From positions 772,441-836,440 of the forward strand of contig NZ_FONT01000001.1 of the NCBI RefSeq assembly GCF_900113025.1: a stretch of DNA of 64,000 bases, read 5' to 3'. The translations under genes and the position numbers were made by a program. Source of the stretch: Alteribacillus iranensis. Its GTDB lineage: Bacteria; Bacillota; Bacilli; Bacillales; Marinococcaceae. Numbering within the stretch: position 1 is the first letter of the stretch; every line of letters begins with the position of its first letter. Positions 1-7,902 of the stretch are shown here, in pieces. A model generated the notes under the pieces. The model had not been told where the DNA came from and ran no database searches. It saw only the letters and a list, made by a program, of their open reading frames with translations.

Positions 1-1010
1 ATGGCGGTTTGAATTCTAGCCGCAGAAGGCAAATAATGGTCTTCAAGTGAAAACATGGGCACTGGCACATCAAAACCTGTTACCTTTTCGATGGGAGCTT
101 TCAAATACATAAATGCTTGCTTGTTAATCACAGAAAGAATATCATTTCCCACTCCACCTGTTTCATGAGCTTCGTGCACGATAACTACTCTTCCTGTCTT
201 CTGCACGGAGTCAGCGATGATGTCTTGGTCCAGAGGATATAATGTTCGTACATCAATAACATCACATTCTATGTCTCTGTTTTCCATTGAATCTGCCGCT
301 TCTTTAGCTGTTTTCACCATAGCTCCCCACGTAATAACGGTTACGTCTTTTCCTTCTTTTACTTTCTTTCCTTTTCCGATTTCCTCTTTATAATAACCTT
401 CCGGAACCTCTTCTTTACCAGACCGGTATAATCGCATGGATTCCATAAATAATACAGGGTCAGGATCTTCCATTGCAGAAATGAGCAGCCCCTTTGCATC
501 ATAGGGACTTGATGGACAAATAACTTTAATACCTGGCATATGGGTGAAATAGGCTTCTGTGCTATCTGAATGTATTTCCGGCGCTCTTACACCTGCCCCA
601 TAGGGAGCGCGAATGACCATTGGTACTGTTAGTTCTCCTCGCGTTCTCATTCGCATTCTTGTGACATGGGTAGCGATTTGTTCAAACGCTGGATAAATAA
701 ACCCTAAAAATTGTATTTCAAGAACCGGTCTCATCCCATTGACTGCCAGTCCCACCCCTGTACCAATGATACCTGCTTCACTTAACGGAGTATCAACGAC
801 CCGATCCTCGCCATATTTTTTTTGAAGTCCATCCGTTGCTCGAAATACACCTCCGTTTTTACCAATATCTTCTCCTAAAAGCATTACTCTTTCGTCTCTT
901 TCAAGCATTACATCAAGTGCGTCTGTTATTGCTTGCACCATTGTTATATTCTTTTGTCCCAGCGCAAAATCATTCGTTTTATTTTTCTTATTAGCGGATA
1001 TGAGACTCAA
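1..1010 (-). CDS. 2-oxoacid dehydrogenase E1 component, beta subunit (partial, C-terminus beyond window)
   Basis: This is the beta chain of a thiamine-diphosphate-dependent 2-oxoacid dehydrogenase, which pairs with the alpha chain encoded directly upstream. The visible 336 codons contain the family blocks GGVFRATDGLQ, DTPLSEAGI, IQFLGF and RAPYGAGVRAPEIH, and resemble the PdhB at 37692-38669. The frame is open to the left edge, so only about ten C-terminal residues should be missing. The chosen start is TTG at 1010, which overlaps the alpha-chain stop (TTGA) and follows a G-rich stretch. ATG at 941 is the alternative and would begin just before QAITDAL. Substrate (pyruvate, acetoin or branched-chain keto acid) cannot be fixed, because E2 and E3 lie outside the window. 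Confidence 0.88.
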   Translation of the reverse strand, partial: MSLISANKKNKTNDFALGQKNITMVQAITDALDVMLERDERVMLLGEDIGKNGGVFRATDGLQKKYGEDRVVDTPLSEAGIIGTGVGLAVNGMRPVLEIQFLGFIYPAFEQIATHVTRMRMRTRGELTVPMVIRAPYGAGVRAPEIHSDSTEAYFTHMPGIKVICPSSPYDAKGLLISAMEDPDPVLFMESMRLYRSGKEEVPEGYYKEEIGKGKKVKEGKDVTVITWGAMVKTAKEAADSMENRDIECDVIDVRTLYPLDQDIIADSVQKTGRVVIVHEAHETGGVGNDILSVINKQAFMYLKAPIEKVTGFDVPVPMFSLEDHYLPSAARIQTA

Positions 1011-2068
1011 ACTTTTTCCCCCCTTATCCATTCCATGTACTCATTTTTTTGTTCAACAATAGACCGTGGCATTATTTCAAACACATGATCAAAGATGTCT
1101 TCTATTTCTGCTTTTGGGAAGTTTTCCATTTCCATAATTGCCTCTTGTATCTCTGTTTCAATTGCTTTCTCTGTCTCTTTTATCCACGTTTCATTCTCAA
1201 ACCCATGTTTATGCATAAATCTTTCCAATCTTCTTATCGGGTCTACGTGTTCTCGTTGCCGCTCTACTTCCTCCTGATCTCTATATTTTGAAGGGTCATC
1301 CGCGGTAGTATGGGCTCCAAATCTTTGTGTAACTGCTTCAATCAAAGTTGGACCTTCGCCTTTCTTGGCCCGTTCTAAGGCTTTCTGTGTTTCAAAATAA
1401 ACAGCAACAATATCATTTCCATCTACTCGAATACCAGGTATGCCGTAGGCTACACTTTTTTGCACGATTGATTCTGAATTCATTTGTTTATAGACAGGAA
1501 CGGAAATAGCATATCCATTGTTTTGATTAAAGAAGACAACCGGGCTTTTTAGAACACTGGCGAAGTTAAGACCCTCGTGAAAATCGCCTTCAGATGTCGC
1601 ACCGTCTCCAAAATATACTAAACACGCATTATTTGTGCCTTTTCGAACCTCTGCCCAAGCTGTACCAACCGCATGCGGAAGTTGTGTCGCTATCGGTACC
1701 GCTGGTGGAAAAATTCGCTTACCAGGATGAAAACTCCCTTCCATTCGACCGTTCCAATACAAAAGCACTCTCATCATTTCAGCGCCATGCGTTAATAGCG
1801 CACCGTGGTCCCGATATGTTGGCAACATCCAATCCATCGTATCTAACGCTAATGCACTTCCTACTTGAGCGGCTTCCTGCCCCTCATACATGGCATATGT
1901 TCCGAGTCGCCCTTGCCTTTGTAAATTTTTGGCACTTCTGTCAAAAGCTCTAATTCGTTTCATATGAAAGTAAAATTTCTTCACCAATTCCTCAGATATT
2001 TTTTCCTTTAAAGAAGGATCTACCATGTTTCCATCTTCTTTTATACAACGAACAAGTGGAAAATTCAT
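1007..2068 (-). CDS. 2-oxoacid dehydrogenase E1 component, alpha subunit
   Basis: This 353-aa alpha subunit decarboxylates a 2-oxoacid using thiamine diphosphate and passes the acyl group to the lipoyl E2. The TPP-binding motif is visible as GDGATSEGDFHEGLN, followed by NQNNGYAISVP, and the phosphorylation-loop-like segment RFGAHTTADDPSKYR is conserved. It is a paralogue of PdhA at 38673-39758, so this is a second complex. ATG 2068 has a clear GAAGGAGG ribosome site. It overlaps the E1 beta start by a few bases, indicating translational coupling. An upstream promoter and a cre-like box suggest catabolite control. Acetoin, branched-chain or second pyruvate dehydrogenase are all possible. Confidence 0.93.
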   Translation of the reverse strand: MNFPLVRCIKEDGNMVDPSLKEKISEELVKKFYFHMKRIRAFDRSAKNLQRQGRLGTYAMYEGQEAAQVGSALALDTMDWMLPTYRDHGALLTHGAEMMRVLLYWNGRMEGSFHPGKRIFPPAVPIATQLPHAVGTAWAEVRKGTNNACLVYFGDGATSEGDFHEGLNFASVLKSPVVFFNQNNGYAISVPVYKQMNSESIVQKSVAYGIPGIRVDGNDIVAVYFETQKALERAKKGEGPTLIEAVTQRFGAHTTADDPSKYRDQEEVERQREHVDPIRRLERFMHKHGFENETWIKETEKAIETEIQEAIMEMENFPKAEIEDIFDHVFEIMPRSIVEQKNEYMEWIRGEKV

Positions 2069-2095
2069 AGAATGTTATCCCTCCTTCTCACTTAA

Positions 2096-2109
2096 TAAAG
2101 CGCTTTCAA
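2096..2109 (-). promoter_or_regulatory. cre-like CcpA box upstream of the second E1 operon
   Basis: Read on the minus strand the site is TTGAAAGCGCTTTA. It carries the cre core (TGWAANCGNTNWCA from memory) with mismatches only at the last two positions. It lies about 30 bp upstream of the E1 alpha start and downstream of the predicted promoter, where CcpA would act as a roadblock repressor. CcpA binding is inferred. Confidence 0.5.
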
Positions 2110-2166
2110 AAATAGTGACGAAATTCATACGCTTTCTTTTAATCTGTAATGCTTATATTTGACTTG

Positions 2167-2196
2167 AATTTACTATAACTGAATATATAAAGTCAA
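2167..2196 (-). promoter_or_regulatory. Putative sigma-A promoter of the second E1 operon
   Basis: TTGACT at 2191-2196 serves as -35 and TAAATT at 2167-2172 as -10, with 18 bp between them. The element sits about 100 bp upstream of E1 alpha and upstream of the cre-like box. The -10 is weak, so this is only a candidate. Confidence 0.4.
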
Positions 2197-2514
2197 TGAT
2201 TTTGTTATAAATCTTTCAAAAATTAGTGCAGTTTGTTCAAGCACTCTATTTTCCATTCAATTCGCCAATTCACTGTTTTTTCTAATATCCGAATGTTATA
2301 CAAAGTGAAATCATAGCGTTTTTTAATTGTGTTGCAGTGCTCATCATTCCTGTACCTACCATCATACCTCAAAATCGAAATGGCGAACGATAACATATAA
2401 TTTTTGATTGTTCATGCGTATTTTCATCAAATAACTTCTCGAAAAAAAATGAACTCGTTTTCTTTTATTACTATATTATGTTTCGGCTTTTATTTTATTA
2501 ATATAATGTGATTT

Positions 2515-2546
2515 AAAGCGTTAACACTTATAAGTGTTAACGCTTT
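2515..2546. repeat. Perfect 32-nt palindrome in a 540-bp noncoding region
   Basis: The left arm AAAGCGTTAACACTTA is followed immediately by its exact reverse complement, giving a 16+16 palindrome without spacer. No T-run follows on either strand, so it is not a classical terminator. The surrounding noncoding stretch (about 2200-2740) is AT-rich and shows no convincing gene. A regulator-binding site or a cruciform/hairpin element are both possible. Confidence 0.85.
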
Positions 2547-2741
2547 GGAGCAATAAAATATTACGATATATATTTCATCCGTTAAAATGATGTAATGAAA
2601 CGCCTACACCTATTGTGGCACCGGTCACAATGTTGCTTTTACGCTTGTAATCTCCAGGACATCCTTTCATTTACTGGTTGGGATATCTCTACTAAAGACT
2701 CCCTCACCCTTAATTCGCTAACTCCCTATCCAACTTATAAC

Positions 2742-2770
2742 AAAAAAAGCCAGGCCTATAAGCCTGACTT
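2742..2770 (-). terminator. Rho-independent terminator of the aspartokinase gene
   Basis: On the minus strand GTCAGGC pairs with GCCTGGC around a 6-nt loop and is followed by seven T. It lies about 30 bp after the aspartokinase stop. Confidence 0.85.
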
Positions 2771-2800
2771 TTGCTTCGATACGTAAAAATAAAACTACAG

Positions 2801-4171
2801 CTATTGTAATACTTCCTTGGAACTGAAAAATTCTTCATATAAGCCTCGAATGGCTACTTCTACATCATCTTCATGAATTCCAAAAGATAAGGAGACTTCT
2901 GATGACCCTTGGTTGATCATATCAATATTAATTCCTTGATCGGACATTGCTTTCGTTGCACGCGCCGCAATTCCTACTGTCTCATGCATGCCTTCACCGA
3001 CGAGCATGATCATGGCATGGTCCTTTTCAATATAAGCATCATCCACTTGTAATTCGTCACGTACGCGCCTCAAAATATTTTCCTCTTTTTCCGGAGTTAA
3101 TTGATCTTCTTCTAATATGACGGAAGTGTCATCAATTCCTGAAGGCATGTGCTCGTAAGATATCCCTTCATCCTCAATAATTTCTAATAGCCGGCGACCA
3201 AAGCCAATCTCTCGGTTCATCAAATATTTACGAACATAAATAGTGCTAAACCCTTTCTTTGCTGCAATCCCAATGACTGGGTTTAAAGCGTACTCTCGCT
3301 CATTGATGATCATTGTACCATTTGATTCCGGGTTATTTGTATTTTTTACGCAAACCGGAATGTTACTCTGGAAGGCAGGGATAAGCGCTTCATCATGAAA
3401 CACGCCAAAGCCAGCGTAAGATAGCTCTCTCATCTCACGATATGTCATGCGCTTAATTGCCACTGGATCACTCACAACTGTCGGGTTAGCAGCAAATACG
3501 GAGTCTACATCCGTAAAGTTTTCATATAAATCTGCCTTAATTCCCGCCGCAAGAATAGAACCTGTTATATCAGAGCCTCCTCTAGGAAACGTGACAAGAC
3601 GTCCCTCTTTCGAATAGCCAAAAAACCCAGGAAATACTAAAATTCCTCTTCTGTTTCTTAATTGATACAGATTTTCGTAAGACTCCGGTAAAACTTGAGC
3701 ATTTCCCGGTGTATCACTTACAAATAAACCTGCTTCTTCTGGGTTCACATACTCAGCATCATAGCCCATACTCTGTAAGTATCGTGCAAATAATTTTGCG
3801 TTATTATCTTCTCCACTCGCCTTAAGTTGGTCCATAAACTGGGCAGAGTGTGAGGTATCGAAGGCAAGTCGGCTGCGCAGATCATCTTCAATCGTGTTTG
3901 TTATCTCTTCACCTAATCCTAACTCTTCCGCGATTTCACGGTAACGGCTGACCACATGTTGCAGGGCTGTCTCCGTATCCTTTTTACTTAACGCTGCTTC
4001 ACCTAATTCAATAAGAAGATCAGTCACTTTCGTATCTTCACCGCTGCGCTTCCCCGGTGCAGATACGACAATGACCTTTCTGTCCGTGTCTGACGTAACG
4101 ATACCTGTTACTTTTTTCATTTGTTCTGCATTAGCGAGGGATGTCCCTCCGAATTTAGCTACTTTTAACAA
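2801..4171 (-). CDS. thrD: Aspartokinase, class III (ThrD/YclM type)
   Basis: Phosphorylates L-aspartate, the first step towards lysine, diaminopimelate, threonine and methionine. The 456-aa protein has the N-terminal kinase motif KFGGTSLANAEQ, an FPRGGSDITGS motif and C-terminal tandem ACT domains (about residues 300-456). Length and the SAPGKR..EDTKVTDLLI segment match B. subtilis YclM (ThrD) rather than the LysC or DapG isozymes. The best start is TTG 4171 after GTGGAGAA. It stands alone with its own terminator. The leader was checked for a lysine riboswitch and lacks the diagnostic core. A long inverted repeat lies upstream at 4303-4376. Confidence 0.92.
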   Translation of the reverse strand: MLKVAKFGGTSLANAEQMKKVTGIVTSDTDRKVIVVSAPGKRSGEDTKVTDLLIELGEAALSKKDTETALQHVVSRYREIAEELGLGEEITNTIEDDLRSRLAFDTSHSAQFMDQLKASGEDNNAKLFARYLQSMGYDAEYVNPEEAGLFVSDTPGNAQVLPESYENLYQLRNRRGILVFPGFFGYSKEGRLVTFPRGGSDITGSILAAGIKADLYENFTDVDSVFAANPTVVSDPVAIKRMTYREMRELSYAGFGVFHDEALIPAFQSNIPVCVKNTNNPESNGTMIINEREYALNPVIGIAAKKGFSTIYVRKYLMNREIGFGRRLLEIIEDEGISYEHMPSGIDDTSVILEEDQLTPEKEENILRRVRDELQVDDAYIEKDHAMIMLVGEGMHETVGIAARATKAMSDQGINIDMINQGSSEVSLSFGIHEDDVEVAIRGLYEEFFSSKEVLQ

Positions 4172-4302
4172 TTCTCCACAACTCCCACTTTTGTCTTTCG
4201 ACGTTTCTGAAATTGCACAAATCTTAGACTATCACAACAACCTCTCGTCTACAAAGTCGCTGTCATTCCGTTAAGTACAGTTCTTATACTTATGAGCACC
4301 TC

Positions 4303-4376
4303 AGGAAAAGTCAACCTGCTTACGCTTTAAATCTTTCGCGTATCCTTACCCGAATGAAGATCTCCTGACTTTTCCT
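4303..4376. repeat. Inverted repeat with 11-nt perfect arms and 52-nt loop
   Basis: AGGAAAAGTCA at 4303-4313 is the exact reverse complement of TGACTTTTCCT at 4366-4376. The pair lies between the small protein gene ending at 4397 and the aspartokinase gene. It could fold in a transcript reading towards thrD, but no T-run follows. Function unknown. Confidence 0.6.
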
Positions 4377-4396
4377 AGCTGCTCAATGTTTACTCT

Positions 4397-4732
4397 CTAC
4401 TGCCAAACCGCTTCATCATCCCATTTTGTCTCCCGGAGTCCCATCATTTTAAAGAGAGCGATGTTGATAGGGACCTCCTCTTCTACTACGCTGTCTGCGG
4501 TACATGAAGACTCAGGTTTGTATCCTAATTCAGTTGCCTCCTGATACGTCGTTTCCTGTAAATAATTAGTTAATTCCGCTTCATTGAAACACGGAGGGGT
4601 GACGTACACTTGGTTCGTATGATCTACAATAGTACGGACATCAGGGGGAGCTGTCAGTTGGACCGGTATCAAAAATCCCGAAACAATTAAAATAACAAAT
4701 AAGATGATCGCTCCATTGATTAATTTCTTCAC
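4397..4732 (-). CDS. Small secreted or membrane-anchored protein of unknown function
   Basis: The 111-aa protein is not recognised. Residues 1-24 form a basic-hydrophobic signal or anchor (MKKLINGAIILFVILIVSGF). The remainder is acidic and probably extracytoplasmic, with two Cys (in TPPCFNEAEL and ESSCTADSVV) that could form a disulfide. GTG 4732 is preceded by GAGGAGATAAT, and that ribosome site overlaps the stop of the nitroreductase gene. The two genes are therefore very likely co-transcribed. There is no lipobox. A role linked to the nitroreductase is possible but unsupported. Confidence 0.75.
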   Translation of the reverse strand: MKKLINGAIILFVILIVSGFLIPVQLTAPPDVRTIVDHTNQVYVTPPCFNEAELTNYLQETTYQEATELGYKPESSCTADSVVEEEVPINIALFKMMGLRETKWDDEAVWQ

Positions 4733-4741
4733 ATTATCTCC

Positions 4742-5308
4742 TCAATCCAACCATGTAATGCTTTCTGCTTCATGACGTTTTTTTGGTTTAGGCTGCGTAC
4801 CTTCTGGATAGCCAACAAAGAGTATCCCTACGACTTCTTCATTTTCTTCTGCACTAATAATACGGGCCACTTCTTCATCCTGAACGAGGGCTCCAGTAGA
4901 CCATTTTGTACCTACGCCTTCTGACCATACAGACAGCATGAAGTTTTGAATAGCTGCAGAGACTGCTGCATAATCTTCTCGATCACGCACAGGATCCTCG
5001 GGTGTTCTTCGCGCAGTAACTACGACAACCCACGGAAGATCTACCATAGATTGATATCCCTTTTCTTGCGCTGTCTTTGCTCTTTCGTCACCTTCCTCAA
5101 ATTTAGACGCTTTAAAATATCCTCGGCGTTTTGCTAATTTCTCTTTTGATTCCCCTTCTAATATATAGAAATGCCATGGTTCCGTATTTTTATGATTAGG
5201 GGCGAGCATAGCACATTCCGTGGCTCGCTTAACGATGTCACGGTCTACAGGCTGCTTTGAAAATGTGCTGATAGTTCTTCTTGTTAATAGCCCTTCTCTT
5301 AATTCCAT
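4742..5308 (-). CDS. Nitroreductase family flavoprotein
   Basis: This 188-aa protein belongs to the FMN-dependent NAD(P)H nitroreductase family (YdjA/RutE-like). The N-terminal FMN-phosphate motif TRRTISTFSKQPVDRDIV and the block APNHKNTEPWHFYIL are typical. A C-terminal glycine block (EEVVGILFVGYPEG) is also seen. The start is ATG 5308, ten codons inside the longest open frame, because AGGAGAGGT lies just upstream. Such enzymes reduce nitro compounds, quinones or enones in the cytoplasm; the natural substrate is unknown. The small anchored protein gene follows after 9 bp. Confidence 0.88.
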   Translation of the reverse strand: MELREGLLTRRTISTFSKQPVDRDIVKRATECAMLAPNHKNTEPWHFYILEGESKEKLAKRRGYFKASKFEEGDERAKTAQEKGYQSMVDLPWVVVVTARRTPEDPVRDREDYAAVSAAIQNFMLSVWSEGVGTKWSTGALVQDEEVARIISAEENEEVVGILFVGYPEGTQPKPKKRHEAESITWLD

Positions 5309-5555
5309 AGTTACCTCTCCTCTTCTTTTTCTATCCAACTCTTATTATACCGTTTTTTTAAGTATGCTCCCAGTTATCCACTTGAAAAATCAACGAATTT
5401 TCCACGCAAACTATGTCAAAAAATTACTCCTAAGTCATAGGATAAACAGAAAGAATCCTATTCTGGCGGATAAGATGTTTACGGATTGATGAAACGGGTA
5501 TTAGAGAATTATGTCGAGTTTTGTCTTTTCCTTGTCGTTAGGGTTTCCCTACATA

Positions 5556-5569
5556 GGAAAACGCTTACA
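5556..5569 (+). promoter_or_regulatory. cre-like CcpA box upstream of the darB promoter
   Basis: GGAAAACGCTTACA matches the cre consensus TGWAANCGNTNWCA at all but the first position. Its centre is about 50 bp upstream of the inferred darB start point, outside the -35. This is the geometry of CcpA-activated promoters such as ackA and pta. CcpA action is inferred. Confidence 0.55.
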
Positions 5570-5577
5570 TCTTTATC

Positions 5578-5606
5578 TTGACATCCTATTTCTAACACCC
5601 TACTAT
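5578..5606 (+). promoter_or_regulatory. Sigma-A promoter of darB
   Basis: A consensus -35 TTGACA at 5578-5583 is separated by 17 bp from TACTAT at 5601-5606. It stands about 80 bp upstream of the darB start. Confidence 0.75.
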
Positions 5607-5687
5607 TAAATTGGATACTAAAGATTTTCGGCAATTGGGCCACTTTCTTTTTCGACCTGTAAATTTAAACGAAAGAAAGTGATAAGT

Positions 5688-6128
5688 ATGTTGCTTCAGG
5701 CATTAAAAGATAGTCAAATTATGGATAATGAAATTAAAAAATTAATGATCCCTCATGAAAAAGTAGCTCATGTACAATCAAATAATCCACTGGATCACGC
5801 ATTGCTTGTATTGATTAAATCAGGCTACACAGCTATCCCTGTACTCGATACGGATTATAAAGTACAGGGCCAAATAAGCAAAGCTCAAATTTTAGATTCC
5901 ATCTTGGGTATTGAGCGTATTGAAATGGAGAGGCTTCATGATTATAAAGTTGATGAAGTGATGTCTAATAAAGTACCGCGAATGAATCAAAATGAAACAT
6001 TCGGGAAGGCTCTTATGCTCTCTATTAACCATCCTTTTGTATGTATCGAAGATGATGAGCAATCTTTTATCGGTATTATGACACGCCGTTCTATTCTTGC
6101 TCTCATTCACCGCCATCTTGGAAAATAA
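5688..6128 (+). CDS. darB: Cyclic-di-AMP-binding CBS-domain protein DarB (CbpB/YkuL)
   Basis: Two CBS domains fill this 146-aa protein. The segment EKVAHVQ..HALLVLIKSGYTAIPVLD and the later GIERIEMERL and FVCIEDDEQSF closely match B. subtilis DarB (YkuL). DarB binds c-di-AMP and, when unliganded, binds the (p)ppGpp synthetase Rel and pyruvate carboxylase. pycA lies in this same window. ATG 5688 was chosen with AAAGTGA upstream; GTG 5679 is in frame and would add MIS, as in the B. subtilis protein. It has its own strong promoter and a cre-like box, and a shared terminator towards ylbF. Confidence 0.9.
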   Translation: MLLQALKDSQIMDNEIKKLMIPHEKVAHVQSNNPLDHALLVLIKSGYTAIPVLDTDYKVQGQISKAQILDSILGIERIEMERLHDYKVDEVMSNKVPRMNQNETFGKALMLSINHPFVCIEDDEQSFIGIMTRRSILALIHRHLGK

Positions 6129-6200
6129 CATAACGTTTTCTTACCCATAAATCCTGCATTCTACCTGTCTTTAAAAGAAAGATGGCCCTTTATACACCAC

Positions 6201-6232
6201 AAAACTCCGAGCTGCCCAGCTCGGAGTTTTTT
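6201..6232. terminator. Bidirectional terminator between darB and ylbF
   Basis: AAAACTCCGAGCTG and its complement around CCC form a strong stem. There is a T-run on the plus strand and an A-run (T on minus) on the other side, serving both convergent genes. Confidence 0.9.
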
Positions 6233-6262
6233 AATAGTTATGGACACAATTTTTTAGCCACT

Positions 6263-6706
6263 TTACGAACAACCACAGGCTTGCCCTGATCCACAACCAC
6301 CACTGCAAGAGGCATTATCAAAATGAGGATTTCCTGTAGGAACTTTAATCGTAGGAGAAACAGCTCCGGCTACCTCAGCACAAATTTCATTTAATAACGT
6401 TTCTAGTGCTTTTTCCGCTTTTTTGAAAGATGCCACGGATTCATGCATATCCATTTCCCGTTTCGCTGACCGTATATGACGGGAAATGGTTTTATAATCT
6501 GGATGATATTTTCCGAAACGCTGAACTTCCTCATACTGATCTTTCCACTTATTAAATTCACTAATGAGTCTTTGAGCTTCCTCATCATTTGTTAACCGCT
6601 GTTTTGCTTGTTGATAATCTATAAATACATCAGACTGTAGAATAGCTTCCCCCATTATTTGAGCCTCTTCTAATACGTCTGTCGAAGCAGAAACTACTGC
6701 AGACAT
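6263..6706 (-). CDS. ylbF: RicF (YlbF), subunit of the RicAFT (Y-) complex
   Basis: In B. subtilis, RicF with RicA (YmcA) and RicT (YaaT) forms a complex carrying iron-sulfur clusters that controls RNase Y-dependent mRNA maturation, competence, sporulation and biofilm formation. This 147-aa protein has the helical YlbF/YmcA domain (about residues 8-115). A Cys-rich tail follows (ASCSGGCGSGQACGCS), consistent with cluster ligation. ATG 6706 has a GGAGGTG ribosome site. The gene sits in the conserved ylbDEF neighbourhood, but an unrelated exported-protein gene is inserted between it and ylbE. Confidence 0.93.
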   Translation of the reverse strand: MSAVVSASTDVLEEAQIMGEAILQSDVFIDYQQAKQRLTNDEEAQRLISEFNKWKDQYEEVQRFGKYHPDYKTISRHIRSAKREMDMHESVASFKKAEKALETLLNEICAEVAGAVSPTIKVPTGNPHFDNASCSGGCGSGQACGCS

Positions 6707-6765
6707 GAAAACACCTCCATCTTCTTATTATACATTCTATCAACGATGGATGAAAAGTATAATCA

Positions 6766-7185
6766 CTACGACTGATTTACTTTTATCTCAAACGAAATAG
6801 GTTCTGCAAATTGCTTACCATTGTGTTCCACTGGTATGATTTCCATCGTATGTTCTCCGGGAGGCATATTTTTCAACATGAAAGCTGCTTGATGCATTTC
6901 TGCAGTTTTTTGACCATTCATCTTAATAAGCAAGTACCCTCCATTTTCTTTCATTTCTTTAGTTAAAGAGAAATCAGGAATGATGCATTCTACGTATAAA
7001 TCTTGGTTTTTCAATTTATACTGAAGTGACCAATTTTCTTGTTTTATCCCTTTCATATTGGCAGCTTGGACGGAAACGTCGCTGCGAATTTCTAATATCT
7101 CCATTGCTTGTGATTCTTCACCATGAAACAAAAACATCCCTGTCAGACTTCCTATACTCAACGCTAACATGATATATTTCCACAT
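6766..7185 (-). CDS. Exported protein of unknown function in the ylb cluster
   Basis: The 139-aa product is not recognised. Residues 1-28 look like a signal peptide or N-anchor (WKYIMLALSIGSLTGMFLF then a polar stretch with SQAME, a possible cleavage site). The rest appears beta-rich. A C-terminal segment, MPPGEHTMEIIPV, resembles the edge of an immunoglobulin-like ligand-binding fold; that is only an impression. AGAGGAGG precedes ATG 7185. It lies between ylbE and ylbF, where B. subtilis has no such gene, and is probably expressed with them. Confidence 0.75.
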   Translation of the reverse strand: MWKYIMLALSIGSLTGMFLFHGEESQAMEILEIRSDVSVQAANMKGIKQENWSLQYKLKNQDLYVECIIPDFSLTKEMKENGGYLLIKMNGQKTAEMHQAAFMLKNMPPGEHTMEIIPVEHNGKQFAEPISFEIKVNQS

Positions 7186-7276
7186 AAAAATCCTCCTCTG
7201 CCTAAAAGTTGCACGATTCTCTTATCTTGAGACGTACTTCACTTATTATGTGGCAGAGAAGTCTTTTTAAACCACT

Positions 7277-7504
7277 TTACTTGTTACTAATCAGATTAAA
7301 CAGCATTAAAGCTAAGTCCATGTTGCTTTTCCACCGTTCAAGCTTTTGGGGAAGCGTCTGCCCATGATAGCGCCGAGCTTCTTCAATGAACTCATAAACG
7401 GTTTCTGGATTTGCATTCAAACGTCGATACCAGTGTGGATGGAAACGAATAAATTCTTTATATTCCGGTTTCGATGTAATAAATTGATACATGTCAGGCT
7501 GCAT
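7277..7504 (-). CDS. ylbE: YlbE-like protein
   Basis: This 75-aa cytoplasmic protein is of unknown biochemical role. The pattern YIQF-type start (MYQFITSKPEYKEFIRFHP), WYRRL and EEARRYHGQTLPQKLER matches the YlbE family of Bacillaceae, and its position directly after ylbD supports this. The ATG follows GGGGGGATTAGAAC. The 14-bp gap to ylbD points to one transcript. Confidence 0.88.
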   Translation of the reverse strand: MQPDMYQFITSKPEYKEFIRFHPHWYRRLNANPETVYEFIEEARRYHGQTLPQKLERWKSNMDLALMLFNLISNK

Positions 7505-7518
7505 GTTCTAATCCCCCC

Positions 7519-7902
7519 TTAAAACCCGCGGAACGAAAAAGGATCCTGTGGTGGTTTTGGAGGTCCGGGAGGCTTTTGAAACTGTTGAAGCAGACGTTGA
7601 ACATTTCCGATCATCCCACTGAATTGAGACATCTGCTGTTGCAATTCTTGGATGTTCACTTGACTGAGCATCTTCATGACAGTACCGAGGGAATCTCCTT
7701 GTTCTGTTACAGGGCTGCTTTTATCTTCCTTCGTATCTTTATAGTTTTTCCAATCGTCATGCTCTTCACCTAAAACGATCCAGTCTTGGTATAGATCATT
7801 CCATGTCCTTCGTCCTTCCCTCACTTCTCTTATGAGGAGCGGATGATCATAAATGAACCTTCTAAATTCCTGTAACGATGAAGGTAACGATTCTTCACTC
7901 AT
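7519..7902 (-). CDS. ylbD: YlbD, spore coat-associated protein
   Basis: YlbD is annotated as a putative spore coat protein in Bacillus. The 127-aa protein begins with a helical segment (LQEFRRFIYDHPLLIREVREG, seen in shortened form as FIYDHPLLI), followed by WNDLYQDW. It has a Gln-rich amphipathic region (QELQQQMSQFSGMIG) and a Pro-rich tail (PPGPPKPPQDPF). The start is ATG 7902, since GGAGGTGGA lies 4-5 bp upstream; a longer frame starts at 7917. It is co-directional with ylbE. Confidence 0.88.
   Translation of the reverse strand: MSEESLPSSLQEFRRFIYDHPLLIREVREGRRTWNDLYQDWIVLGEEHDDWKNYKDTKEDKSSPVTEQGDSLGTVMKMLSQVNIQELQQQMSQFSGMIGNVQRLLQQFQKPPGPPKPPQDPFSFRGF

Noticed and set aside
4172..4396. 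Possible lysine riboswitch upstream of aspartokinase (GAGGTGC and AAGTAT motifs)
   Set aside because: The motifs overlap promoter-like DNA, and the conserved L-box core (a CGCCGAAGC-like segment) is missing. A covariance search would be decisive.
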